The notes under the pieces are model-generated. The model saw only the letters and a list, made by a program, of their open reading frames with translations, had not been told where the DNA came from and ran no database searches. A stretch of 64,000 nucleotides of DNA from assembly GCF_036636695.1 (NCBI RefSeq), contig NZ_JAVWNW010000008.1. One strand, 5' to 3'. How positions within the stretch are numbered: position 1 is the stretch's first letter; each line of letters begins with the position of its first letter. The translations under genes were made by a program, and so were the position numbers. Shown here piece after piece: positions 34,610 through 43,003 of this stretch. This stretch comes from Anaerorhabdus sp036636695. Lineage in GTDB: Bacteria > Bacillota_I > Bacilli_A > Erysipelotrichales > Erysipelotrichaceae.

Positions 34610-36886
34610 ATGAAACAACCAAACAATTTTAGAATAAAAACTAACAAAACAACAGTGATTGCATTAGCAGTTATTGTTGTTTTTGGCTTAATTTTAACAG
34701 GTATTAGCTTTATGTATTTCTCTTATTTGAATACGACGTTTGAGAAAGAAAATCGCTACTACTTAAATGAGTTATCGAATCAAATGAGTAGTAGTGTTGC
34801 GAAAGAAATAAAATATAATTTTAATTATTTAGAAATTCTATATATGAGTGCAATTGACGAGAATATAGAAACGTTTGATAAATTCTTTGTGGTAGCTGAA
34901 AGAGAAAAAGATTTATGGAATTTTATCGATGTATTTGTAATTGGTGAAAATGGTGAAATTTATACATCAGAAGGTGATGAAGTAATAGGGACAGGACAAA
35001 AATTCATTTCATCTACAGTGGATGAAAGAGTTAACTCTGTTTACTTGGCATCAGATGCTAACGATCAAAGAGTATTAATTTTTTCTAAGGCGATTGATGA
35101 TCTTTTGTTAAATGGTAGAAAAATCGTAGGAATATCGACGGTATATGATTTAAACATTTTTGAAAAAAATATTAATATTGATGCATTTGATAAGATGGCA
35201 AAGATTAATATTATGACACCAAATGGTACGCTTGTTGTTTCAAATGTCACGGATGTTACTGGTGTGGGAGATTATAATTTCTTTAGGATGGCTGAGAAGA
35301 GTGCAAACCAAAACGAGGAATCAATTGTTCAAATGAAAGAGGATATCCGCGAAAATAAATTTGGTGATGTAATCCTGGAAATTGATGGTAAGCGTGAATA
35401 TGTGTCATATAGTCCCATTGGTATTGAAAAGATGTATTTTGTTGTATCTGTATTAGTTGATGTTGTAAATGCACAAACCAAATTATTTATGACAAGTACC
35501 TATATGTTTTTAGGATTTGTGATATTTATTGGAATGGGTTTATCAATCATGCTTTATTATCGTTATTTTGAAGGTAAGAAAGAGATTGAAAGAATAGCAT
35601 TTGTAGATTCACTAACAAAAACAAGTACAACGCAACATTTCATTTTATCTGTGGAAAAACATTTGCGATTTAAGCATAATTCTAAACATGCAATTGTTTA
35701 TACCAATCTTGATAAATTTAGGATAGTGAATGAACTTTTCGGTAGAGAAGTCGGTAACGGTGTTCTTGTAATTTTAAACGCTATTTTTAAAGAGAGTCTT
35801 GCGGATGATGAATTGGTTGGTAGAATGTCAGCAGATCATTTCATACTTTTCTTGAATTATACAAATGAGAGTGAACTTGCAAAACGTTTTGAAGAATGGG
35901 GTAATAAATTTTCTGATAATTTACGCGATAATAAATTTGAGATTAGTCCACCAGTTATCAACTATGGTGTTTATATTGTAAATGTCGAAGAAGATCCTGA
36001 AAGTAATTGTCAGTTAATGATAGACCGAGCAAAATTCAGTCTTTCTGGTAATCAAATAAGTATCGGTACACGAACACGATATAGTATTTACAATCTAGAA
36101 TATAATTTAGAATTAATGCGTGAAAAAGAAATTGAAGATTTAATGGAAGATGCGCTTAAGAATGAAGAGTTCAAATTATATCTTCAACCAAAATATTCAA
36201 CAGATAGTGAAGAAATGGTGGGAGCTGAAGCATTAGTTCGCTGGCATGGAAAATATGGAATGATTTATCCAAATGAGTTTATTTCACTTTTTGAAAGAAA
36301 TGGATTTATTCTGCATCTAGATCATTATATTTTCGAACAAACTTGTAAGCAGATTAGTAGATGGATTGAAGAAGATAAAAAATGTGTTAAGATATCTGTC
36401 AATTTATCACAGTTGAATTTTGAAAAAACCAATTTCTTAGATGATTATATTTCGATAGTGCAAAGATATAAAGTTCCTCCTGAATATATAGAATTTGAGA
36501 TTACGGAGAGTGCTATTTATAAAGATACTCAACGTATAATAGAGTTTATAAATCGAATACATGAGTTGGGTATTACTTGTTCAGTTGATGATTTTGGAAG
36601 TGGGTATTCTTCTTTGAATCGCTTAAAAGAAATTCAAGCAGATACATTAAAAATTGATGGTATTTTCTTTAAAGTAAATGAAGATGAAAACAAACGTGCC
36701 TACTCAATCGTTAGAAGTATTGTTGAAATGGCAAAGAATCTGAATATGAAAACAGTAGCTGAAGGTGTTGAAAGCAGAGAACAAGTGGACTTACTTAAAA
36801 AAATGGGTTGTGACTTGATACAAGGTTATTATTTTGCAAAACCAATGACAGTTAAAGATTTTGAGGAACGATATAATAAAAAATGA
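34610..36886 (+). CDS. membrane c-di-GMP phosphodiesterase with degenerate GGDEF domain
   Basis: 758 residues: membrane segment (about 15-38), a PAS/Cache-like outer sensor domain (about 40-290), a second segment (293-317), a GGDEF domain (about 330-490) and an EAL domain (about 505-755). The GGDEF motif is changed to SADHF (407-411), so cyclase activity should be lost. The EAL residues look complete: E540, N598, E630, D660-D661, K681, E718 and Q738. It should hydrolyse cyclic di-GMP in response to an outside signal. The degenerate GGDEF may still bind GTP and regulate. The promoter lies at 34558-34586. Confidence 0.88.
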   Translation: MKQPNNFRIKTNKTTVIALAVIVVFGLILTGISFMYFSYLNTTFEKENRYYLNELSNQMSSSVAKEIKYNFNYLEILYMSAIDENIETFDKFFVVAEREKDLWNFIDVFVIGENGEIYTSEGDEVIGTGQKFISSTVDERVNSVYLASDANDQRVLIFSKAIDDLLLNGRKIVGISTVYDLNIFEKNINIDAFDKMAKINIMTPNGTLVVSNVTDVTGVGDYNFFRMAEKSANQNEESIVQMKEDIRENKFGDVILEIDGKREYVSYSPIGIEKMYFVVSVLVDVVNAQTKLFMTSTYMFLGFVIFIGMGLSIMLYYRYFEGKKEIERIAFVDSLTKTSTTQHFILSVEKHLRFKHNSKHAIVYTNLDKFRIVNELFGREVGNGVLVILNAIFKESLADDELVGRMSADHFILFLNYTNESELAKRFEEWGNKFSDNLRDNKFEISPPVINYGVYIVNVEEDPESNCQLMIDRAKFSLSGNQISIGTRTRYSIYNLEYNLELMREKEIEDLMEDALKNEEFKLYLQPKYSTDSEEMVGAEALVRWHGKYGMIYPNEFISLFERNGFILHLDHYIFEQTCKQISRWIEEDKKCVKISVNLSQLNFEKTNFLDDYISIVQRYKVPPEYIEFEITESAIYKDTQRIIEFINRIHELGITCSVDDFGSGYSSLNRLKEIQADTLKIDGIFFKVNEDENKRAYSIVRSIVEMAKNLNMKTVAEGVESREQVDLLKKMGCDLIQGYYFAKPMTVKDFEERYNKK

Positions 36887-36918
36887 TAAGTAGAGTTAAT
36901 CTACTTATCATTTTATTT
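36881..36918. terminator. bidirectional terminator between the EAL gene and hup
   Basis: AAATGATAAGTAG (36881-36893) pairs with CTACTTATCATTT (36901-36913). A or T runs on both sides serve the two converging genes. It includes the end of the EAL gene. Confidence 0.8.
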
Positions 36919-36920
36919 TA

Positions 36921-37208
36921 CTATTTTACAGCGTCTTTAAGAGTTTTTGATGCTTTAAATCCAGGAACCTTAGCAGCTTTAATTTTAATTTTTTCTTTAG
37001 TTAATGGGTTGATACCTGCACGTGCTGCTCTTTTCTTAACAGTGAATTTACCGAAACCGTTAATATCTACAGTTCCACCTTTTTTCAAAGTTTTAGTCAT
37101 TTGAGCAAAGATGAAGTTAACAGCATCATTTGCAGCTTTCTTTGTTACTCCCATTTCAGTAGCTAATTCTTCAGCTAATACTTTTTTTGTTTTAGTAATG
37201 TCTGCCAT
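36921..37208 (-). CDS. hup: DNA-binding protein HU
   Basis: Histone-like HU/IHF family protein, 95 residues. The motif FGKFTVKKRAARAGINP is the DNA-wrapping beta-arm with the conserved R-x-x-R-x-x-x-N-P pattern. An in-frame extension to 37244 is not used because the promoter lies in it. The GGAGG site is 13 bases from the start ATG 37208, longer than usual. It compacts DNA and bends it. Confidence 0.93.
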   Translation of the reverse strand: MADITKTKKVLAEELATEMGVTKKAANDAVNFIFAQMTKTLKKGGTVDINGFGKFTVKKRAARAGINPLTKEKIKIKAAKVPGFKASKTLKDAVK

Positions 37209-37234
37209 ATAATTAATATATCCTCCATGGTTTA

Positions 37235-37243
37235 ATTTTAGCA
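37235..37243 (-). promoter_or_regulatory. extended -10 promoter of hup
   Basis: On the minus strand TG-C-TAAAAT (37243-37235). Transcription would begin near 37229, leaving a leader of about 20 bases with GGAGG. Confidence 0.45.
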
Positions 37244-37398
37244 CATTTCTAGAAAAGTAAAGCAGTAAATTTGCTTAAAAACAAAGGAAAATGCATGTTT
37301 TTATGGTTTTTTGAATTCTTAAGGTACTTGTATATAACTAAAGTGGTTTTTTGAAATACTTAGTAGTATACTAGAAAAAGTTGAAAGGATGTGTGTTA

Positions 37399-38655
37399 AT
37401 GGAAAAAGTTATTTTAGTTGGTGTTAACACCTCTAAATCAACAGCGATTTTTGCTGAAGAAATTGAAGAGTGTAAGCGTCTATGCGAAGCATGTAATTAT
37501 GAAGTGATTGAAGTTATTCTCCAAAATTTAGACACGGTTGATCGGCAAACGTGTGTAGGTAGTGGAAAATTAATTGAAATCAATGAATTGTGTGAGAAAC
37601 TAGAAATAGAAAATATTGTCTTTTATAATAATTTATCGCCATTACAAATCAGTAATATAGCTGCAATTTGTAATTGTGAAGTATTTGATAGAACAGGATT
37701 GATTCTCACTATTTTTTCAATTCGTGCACGTACACGTGAAGCACAAATTCAAACAGAAATGGCTAGATTGCGCTATGAACTACCACGACTTATTTACTCA
37801 GATAATCATGGTGATCAACAACGTGGTGGATCAGGAGTCAAAAATAGGGGTAAAGGTGAAACATCTTTAGAACTCAAAAGAAGAGAAGTTGAAAGAAGAA
37901 TCAGCAACTTGAAGAAAGAGTTAAAAGCACTCCAAACACAAACAAATATTCAAAAAGCACAACGAATTAAATCAAATTTACCAATGGTTGCGTTGATTGG
38001 ATATACAAATGCAGGAAAATCTTCGTTGATGAATGCACTTTTGAAAATTAATCATTCACAAGAAGATAAACAAGTATTTGAGAAAGATATGTTGTTTGCG
38101 ACATTGGACACAAGTGTTAGAAGAGTACAGTTTGCCAGTGGTAAAGAATTTTTGTTATTTGATACAGTTGGATTTGTATCAAATCTTCCTTTAGACTTAA
38201 TTGAAGCATTTAAAAGTACATTGTCTGCGATAAAAGAAGCAGACTGTTTAGTTCAAGTATTTGACTCAAGTAGTACACAAATTGAATATCATGAAATTGC
38301 AACAATGGATGTATTGAAAAAAATTGAAGCGAATCAACTTCCAATACTCAATGTTTATAATAAATGTGATTTAATTGATGAACGAACAAAAAATGATGGT
38401 ATTTATGTTTCGACTAAAACAAATGAAGGAATTGAGGAGTTGTTGAAACGCATTGAAGAAATGGTATATCCAACAACAGAGGAAATGGAATGTATTATTC
38501 CGTATTCAGACTTATCAATTATTCAAATGTTAAAACAAACAAGTACAGTTGAATTTCTAAAAGATGAAGATAAAGGTAGAAGAATTCGTGTAGTTTGTAG
38601 TAAAGATGTAGCAGAAAAGATTATCAAATATAGTGTGGGAGAAGAAAATGAATAA
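37399..38655 (+). CDS. hflX: GTPase HflX
   Basis: Ribosome-associated GTPase of 418 residues that splits stalled or hibernating ribosomes. It has the HflX N-terminal domain (QTCVGSGKLIEI near residue 50), a glycine-rich linker and coiled region, and a TRAFAC GTPase domain with P-loop GYTNAGKSS and DTVGF (switch II). A TTG at 37381 overlaps the AAAGGA site, so ATG 37399 is chosen. The last bases overlap the next gene, an ECF S component. Confidence 0.93.
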   Translation: MEKVILVGVNTSKSTAIFAEEIEECKRLCEACNYEVIEVILQNLDTVDRQTCVGSGKLIEINELCEKLEIENIVFYNNLSPLQISNIAAICNCEVFDRTGLILTIFSIRARTREAQIQTEMARLRYELPRLIYSDNHGDQQRGGSGVKNRGKGETSLELKRREVERRISNLKKELKALQTQTNIQKAQRIKSNLPMVALIGYTNAGKSSLMNALLKINHSQEDKQVFEKDMLFATLDTSVRRVQFASGKEFLLFDTVGFVSNLPLDLIEAFKSTLSAIKEADCLVQVFDSSSTQIEYHEIATMDVLKKIEANQLPILNVYNKCDLIDERTKNDGIYVSTKTNEGIEELLKRIEEMVYPTTEEMECIIPYSDLSIIQMLKQTSTVEFLKDEDKGRRIRVVCSKDVAEKIIKYSVGEENE

Positions 38656-39142
38656 ACAATTAAAAGAATTTACACTTACAGGGTTAGCGGCAGCATTGGT
38701 ATTTGTAACAACGATGTATATTAAAGTTCCAAATAGTTTGGGTGGGTATTTCAATTTAGGAGAGAGTATGATTATGTTATTCTGTTCCGTATTGAATCCA
38801 TTTCATGCATTTGTTGTGGGTGGAATTGGTAGTGCTTTGGCAGACGTAATTGGTGGATATGCGCAATATGCGATACCAACACTTATTATAAAAGGATTAG
38901 AAGGTGTCGTGATTTCAATCTTGTTTGCAAAATTTGGTTCAAAGATTAAATGGACTGCCTATGCTTTGGCTATTATTATCATGGTAGGTGGCTATTTTGT
39001 GACAGAGTGGATTATGTATGGTAGTGCTATTGTTTCTCTTTCAGCCGTACCAGCAAATATTGTACAAGGATTTGCGGGAGCCGTAATTGCGTTGATTCTA
39101 TTGAAAAGAGTTCAATTACTTACTGAAAACTATAGAAAATAG
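38648..39142 (+). CDS. ECF transporter S component
   Basis: Membrane protein of 164 residues with about five hydrophobic segments. The stretch PNSLGGYFNLGESMIMLFC fits the substrate-specific subunits of ECF transporters, which bind a vitamin or precursor and use the shared EcfA1-EcfA2-EcfT module (found at 2825-5281). The vitamin is not evident. A GTG frame upstream (38633) is within hflX; GGGAG at 38637-38641 supports ATG 38648. The start overlaps the hflX stop by 8 bases, an odd pairing. Confidence 0.83.
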   Translation: MNKQLKEFTLTGLAAALVFVTTMYIKVPNSLGGYFNLGESMIMLFCSVLNPFHAFVVGGIGSALADVIGGYAQYAIPTLIIKGLEGVVISILFAKFGSKIKWTAYALAIIIMVGGYFVTEWIMYGSAIVSLSAVPANIVQGFAGAVIALILLKRVQLLTENYRK

Positions 39143-39156
39143 TAGATAAATAGATG

Positions 39157-39183
39157 AAGCTAACAGAATTGTTGGCTTTTTAT
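39157..39183 (+). terminator. terminator after the S component gene
   Basis: AAGCTAACA (39157-39165) pairs with TGTTGGCTT (39170-39178), one G-U pair, followed by T. Confidence 0.75.
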
Positions 39184-39239
39184 AACGATAGTTTATTCAA
39201 AGAAGATTACCAAATTATAAGAAACTAATACACGGAATA

Positions 39240-39248
39240 TGGTATAAT
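39240..39248 (+). promoter_or_regulatory. extended -10 promoter of uppP
   Basis: TG-G-TATAAT (TATAAT 39243-39248), a TGn extended -10. No good -35 box is visible. Confidence 0.5.
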
Positions 39249-39272
39249 GTGGCGAGGAATTGGAGGAAATAT

Positions 39273-40094
39273 ATGATTTTTATAGAAATAATAAAAGCTA
39301 TTATTTTGGGTATTATTCAGGGGATTACCGAATGGTTACCAATTAGTAGTACAGGGCATATGATTATTGTGAATGAGCTTATTCCAATGCAAATGAGTAC
39401 AGAATTTGTGAATATGTTCATGGTTGTAATTCAGTTTGGAAGTATATTAGCGGTGCTTTTATTATACTTCTCAAAATTGAATCCTTTTGCAAAGAGTAAA
39501 AAAGATCCTGAGCATTTTAAGAATACAATGAATTTATGGTATAAAGTTGCAATTGCAGCAGTACCAGCAGCAATAATTGGTTTCTTATTTGATGATATAA
39601 TCGATAAGTATTTATATAATTCAGTAACAGTTGCAATTACTTTAATTGTTTATGGGTTTGCGTTTCTATGGATTGAATCAAGAAAAAATAAATCAACAAT
39701 CAATTCACTTGGCCAATTAACATATAAAACAGCAGCATTCATTGGAATATTCCAAGTTTTAGCATTAATACCAGGTACATCAAGAAGTGGGGCAACTATT
39801 TTAGGGGCGGTTTTACTTGGGTGTGCTCGACCAGTTGCGGCAGAATTTTCTTTCTTCTTAGCGATTCCGATGATGTTTGGTGCGAGTTTGTTAAAGCTAT
39901 TAAAACTCAAAGTTGCATTGGATTTTGCAGGTATCATGCTTTTGGTTGTTGGAATGGTAACTGCGTTTGTGGTGTCTATTATTGCGATTAAAACATTCAT
40001 GAGTTATGTTCGTAAACATGACTTCAAAGTGTTTGGCTATTATCGAATTATATTAGGTGTTATTGTATTACTGTACTTCGCATTTTTGAAGTAA
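39273..40094 (+). CDS. uppP: undecaprenyl-diphosphatase (UppP/BacA)
   Basis: Integral membrane enzyme (273 residues) that recycles undecaprenyl diphosphate to the monophosphate carrier for cell-wall synthesis; it also gives bacitracin resistance when overproduced. Family motifs are GIIQGITEWLPISSTGH (near residue 15) and PGTSRSGATI. Upstream GTG 39249 is not used because GGAGG (39262-39266) fits ATG 39273. A CcdA-thioredoxin gene follows 18 bases later, likely cotranscribed. Confidence 0.94.
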   Translation: MIFIEIIKAIILGIIQGITEWLPISSTGHMIIVNELIPMQMSTEFVNMFMVVIQFGSILAVLLLYFSKLNPFAKSKKDPEHFKNTMNLWYKVAIAAVPAAIIGFLFDDIIDKYLYNSVTVAITLIVYGFAFLWIESRKNKSTINSLGQLTYKTAAFIGIFQVLALIPGTSRSGATILGAVLLGCARPVAAEFSFFLAIPMMFGASLLKLLKLKVALDFAGIMLLVVGMVTAFVVSIIAIKTFMSYVRKHDFKVFGYYRIILGVIVLLYFAFLK

Positions 40095-40112
40095 TTAGTT
40101 AGGAGTGATTTT

Positions 40113-41309
40113 ATGGGTTCACAGGCAACGATTGTAACGCTGTTTGTGGAAGGAATGTTATCGTTCTTTTCACCCTGCGTAATCCCGCTGATTCCCTTGT
40201 ATATTGGTTATTTAACTGCTGATGCAAAAACAACTGATGAAAATGGGAATATAGTTTATAAGCGTTCAAAAGTATTATTTACATCTTTATTCTTTGTATT
40301 AGGGATATCAATGGTATTTTTTATCGCTGGTTTATCAATATCAACGTTTAAAGAATTCTTCTTAGAGTATCAATTAGTCTTTTCGATGATTGGTGGAATG
40401 TTATTAATTGTGTTTGGATGTATTCATTTAAAAATTCTAAGATTTCCATTATTAGAAGGTGAATATCGTCTTCCAATTAAAATGGATTTGAGTAAGATGA
40501 ATTTTTTAAAGGCATTCTTATTAGGGTTCTTCTTTAGTTTTGCATGGACTCCTTGTATTGGTCCAATGTTATCAAGTGCATTTATTTTAGCTGCTAATGC
40601 AACAAGTGTATGGATTGGAAATTTATATATACTTGCATATGCCTTAGGCTTTATACTAATGTTTTTATTATTGGGAATATTTACAGAAGAAATTTTGAAT
40701 TTATTAAAAAAGAATCAAAACATTATGAAATACACAGTAACAATTGGTGGAGTTTTAATCTTAATTATGGGTGGCTGGATGGTTGTGAATGCATCAACTG
40801 AAATTGTTTCGTTAAAGAAACAAAGTGCAGTTGTCGCACCAACGCCAACAACTGATAATGAAGGTAATACTCAAACTGCTGAGAATGAAATGGAAGTTTA
40901 TAACTTTACATTACTTGATCAACATGGTGAAAGCCATACATTAACCGATTACAAAGGAGATACTGTTTTTGTAACATTCTTTGCGACATGGTGTACGTAT
41001 TGTAAACAAGAACTGCCAATTCTACAGGAACTTCAAAAAGAAGATGAGTCGCTTAAAATCTTGGTGGTTACAAGACCGAATTATGGTCAAGAAACCGATC
41101 AAGCAGGAATTGAAAAGTTTATTGCGGAGAATGGCTATGAAGATATGACGTTCCTCTTTGATGAAGATGGAGCGATATCTAGTTTATATGGTGTCACAGG
41201 ATATCCTACTTCATTTGTGTATAAACCTGATGGAACATTATTGGGGTATTTACCAGGAGCTGCACCAAAAGAAACATTGATAGACATTATTCAACAAACA
41301 AAGGATTAG
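40113..41309 (+). CDS. CcdA-thioredoxin fusion protein
   Basis: 398 residues: a DsbD/CcdA-type membrane domain (about 1-225, six or more segments) with its two reactive cysteines in FFSPCVIPLIP (C22) and TPCIGPMLSS (C148), then a linker, then an outer thioredoxin domain (about 265-398) with the CxxC pair WCTYC (C294, C297). It should carry electrons across the membrane to reduce exported proteins or peptides. The fusion is known in Firmicutes. Its neighbours suggest no particular target; extracytoplasmic proteins with cysteine pairs, such as the prepilin, would be possible clients. Confidence 0.88.
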   Translation: MGSQATIVTLFVEGMLSFFSPCVIPLIPLYIGYLTADAKTTDENGNIVYKRSKVLFTSLFFVLGISMVFFIAGLSISTFKEFFLEYQLVFSMIGGMLLIVFGCIHLKILRFPLLEGEYRLPIKMDLSKMNFLKAFLLGFFFSFAWTPCIGPMLSSAFILAANATSVWIGNLYILAYALGFILMFLLLGIFTEEILNLLKKNQNIMKYTVTIGGVLILIMGGWMVVNASTEIVSLKKQSAVVAPTPTTDNEGNTQTAENEMEVYNFTLLDQHGESHTLTDYKGDTVFVTFFATWCTYCKQELPILQELQKEDESLKILVVTRPNYGQETDQAGIEKFIAENGYEDMTFLFDEDGAISSLYGVTGYPTSFVYKPDGTLLGYLPGAAPKETLIDIIQQTKD

Positions 41310-41313
41310 TAAG

Positions 41314-41337
41314 AAACTGGAGTAAAATCCAGTTTTT
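41314..41337 (+). terminator. terminator of the uppP-ccdA unit
   Basis: AAACTGGA (41314-41321) pairs with TCCAGTTT (41328-41335), then T. Confidence 0.7.
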
Positions 41338-41395
41338 AAATTGTTAAGGATACATTAAATTTTTGATTTAGTGTACAATAGTCAATGGTGATAAA

Positions 41396-41923
41396 ATGAT
41401 AACAAGTAAGAAAATAAAAAAAGAGATGATGAAAAAGAAAAATAGTAAGTATTTAGGAATACTGTTAATTTTATTTTTATTGTTTTCTGCATATGAGATA
41501 TACAATGGCTACACAACGCCAAAAGATCAAGTTACATTAATTAGTTGTATTGATGGAGATACAGCACATTTTAATCTTGGTGGTGAAGATAAAAAGGTTC
41601 GTTTTCTTGCGATTGATGCACCTGAAATTGCGAAAGGTAATACACCTGCCGATCCTTTTGGTGAGGAAGCGAGTGTTTATGCTTGTGATATTTTAAAAGG
41701 TGCTCAAGAAATAAAATTAGAGTATGAGGAAACGAAAGAAGACAAGTATGGAAGAACATTAGCTTGGGTTTGGGTAGATGGTGTATTGCTTCAAGAAAAA
41801 CTTGTACGTGAAGGACTTGCGGAAGTGAAATATCTTTATGATGACTATAAATACACTGATGTTGTGCAGATTGGTGAGAAGGCTGCAAAAGAACAAAACA
41901 AAGGAATTTGGAGTATAAAGTAA
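41396..41923 (+). CDS. membrane-anchored thermonuclease-like nuclease
   Basis: 175 residues: a basic start, one hydrophobic segment (about 18-36), then a staphylococcal-nuclease fold. The catalytic set is visible: the first Arg in KKVRFLAIDAPE, the Glu just after (APE), and the second Arg in KYGRTLAWVW; the Asp of SCIDGDT binds calcium. It is likely an outer-surface nuclease that degrades DNA or RNA, to feed or to clear DNA. The gene is alone between a terminator and yhfZ. Another in-frame ATG lies ten codons downstream and could be the start. Confidence 0.83.
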   Translation: MITSKKIKKEMMKKKNSKYLGILLILFLLFSAYEIYNGYTTPKDQVTLISCIDGDTAHFNLGGEDKKVRFLAIDAPEIAKGNTPADPFGEEASVYACDILKGAQEIKLEYEETKEDKYGRTLAWVWVDGVLLQEKLVREGLAEVKYLYDDYKYTDVVQIGEKAAKEQNKGIWSIK

Positions 41924-41934
41924 AGATAACAAAA

Positions 41935-41963
41935 TTGTTTTTGAAGATTTGCTTTGCTATAAT
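41935..41963 (+). promoter_or_regulatory. promoter of yhfZ
   Basis: TTGTTT (41935-41940), 17-base spacer, extended -10 TGC-TATAAT (TATAAT 41958-41963). Just downstream TACC-N8-GGTA forms a small inverted repeat that could be a binding site for YhfZ itself. Confidence 0.6.
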
Positions 41964-41986
41964 GATACCAAGGCATAGGTAAATAT

Positions 41987-42910
41987 ATGGATTATCAACA
42001 ATTATTGTTAAGTAAAAATGGATTAGCAGCTCTTCGTTTAGCGAGAGAATTTTTGAAATACCAAGTTGGAACTAAAATACCTACAGTAACAGATATGAGT
42101 GAGAAACTTGATATTGGAAGAGGAACTCTTCAAAGTTCATTGAGTTTACTTCAAACAACAGGTGCACTTAAACTTGAATCAAGAGGTCATATGGGCACAT
42201 ACCTTGTGAAGAAGAATACTTTGATTCTATTAGAGATTGCAAACATTACAAGTATCGTTGGAGCTATGCCACTTCCATACTCTAAAAAATATGAGGGATT
42301 TGCTTCAGGATTAATTGTAGCGATGGAGAATCATTATAATATTCCAGTAAGTATGGCTTATATGAGAGGTGCGAGAAACCGAATCTCAATGTTACTTACG
42401 AATCGATATGATTATGCCGTAGTATCAAAATATGCTGCAGATGAATTCATGAAAACAAATGATTCGATAGTAATTGTGAAATCGTTTGGACCTCATTCTT
42501 ACTTAAGTGAACACGTAGTTATTTTCAATAATCCCAAGGCAAAGACAATTGAAGATGGCATGCGAGTAGGCATTGACGTGGACTCAATTGACCAAAAAGA
42601 ATTGACGGAAGAAGTGTGTCGAGGGAAAAAGGTAGATTTCATACCGGTTGATTATTCGCAAATTCTATCTCGTGTTATCGAGGGAGACATTGATGCGGCT
42701 GTATGGAATAAAGATGAAGTAACTGATAAAATTGTTAATATTAATTATGTATCGGTGAAAACGGAAAACGTGGCGGATACTGAAGCGGTTATTGTGGTAA
42801 GAAGAGATAAAGAAGAAATAATTTCATTATTAAATGAAATTATTGATATTGAAACAGTAATGAATATTCAAAAGTTAGTCTTAGAAGGTAAAATTACTCC
42901 TAGTTATTAG
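41987..42910 (+). CDS. yhfZ: YhfZ-family transcriptional regulator
   Basis: 307 residues. The N-terminal part (about 1-75) is a GntR-like winged helix (VTDMSEKLDIGRGTLQSSLS), corresponding to the YhfZ HTH domain. The C-terminal part is like a solute-binding effector domain with ligand-pocket segments (KSFGPHSYLSE, VDFIPVDYSQ). E. coli YhfZ sits at the head of the uncharacterised yhf operon. Here it is next to homologues of every other yhf gene, so it is the probable local regulator. It has its own promoter and a terminator after it, with the next promoter just beyond. Confidence 0.85.
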   Translation: MDYQQLLLSKNGLAALRLAREFLKYQVGTKIPTVTDMSEKLDIGRGTLQSSLSLLQTTGALKLESRGHMGTYLVKKNTLILLEIANITSIVGAMPLPYSKKYEGFASGLIVAMENHYNIPVSMAYMRGARNRISMLLTNRYDYAVVSKYAADEFMKTNDSIVIVKSFGPHSYLSEHVVIFNNPKAKTIEDGMRVGIDVDSIDQKELTEEVCRGKKVDFIPVDYSQILSRVIEGDIDAAVWNKDEVTDKIVNINYVSVKTENVADTEAVIVVRRDKEEIISLLNEIIDIETVMNIQKLVLEGKITPSY

Positions 42911-42922
42911 GGGTAATTTTTT
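42890..42922 (+). terminator. terminator of yhfZ
   Basis: AAAATTACTCCTA (42890-42902) pairs with the TAGGGGTAATTTT side (about 42908-42920, one G-U pair), followed by T. The stop codon of yhfZ lies inside it. Confidence 0.75.
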
Positions 42923-42926
42923 CGTG

Positions 42927-42955
42927 TTGACAAAGATGGAGAAGTACTCTATGAT
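42927..42955 (+). promoter_or_regulatory. strong promoter of yhfT and following genes
   Basis: A perfect TTGACA (42927-42932), 17-base spacer, TATGAT (42950-42955), right after the yhfZ terminator. Confidence 0.82.
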
Positions 42956-42967
42956 GTATGTAAGTTG

Positions 42968-42989
42968 AATATACTAAATACGGTATATT
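42968..42989. promoter_or_regulatory. likely operator of the yhf operon
   Basis: AATATAC (42968-42974) and GTATATT (42983-42989) are perfect 7-base inverted arms with 8 bases between, 12 bases downstream of the -10 box and ahead of the yhfT Shine-Dalgarno site. This position would let a repressor block transcription. YhfZ is the obvious candidate. Confidence 0.6.
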
Positions 42990-43003
42990 GGAAAGGGGAT
43001 AGT

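Noticed and set aside
37351..37373. hflX promoter with TTGAAA and TATACT
   Set aside because: The two boxes are only 10 bases apart, so they do not form one promoter; TATACT alone is not enough.
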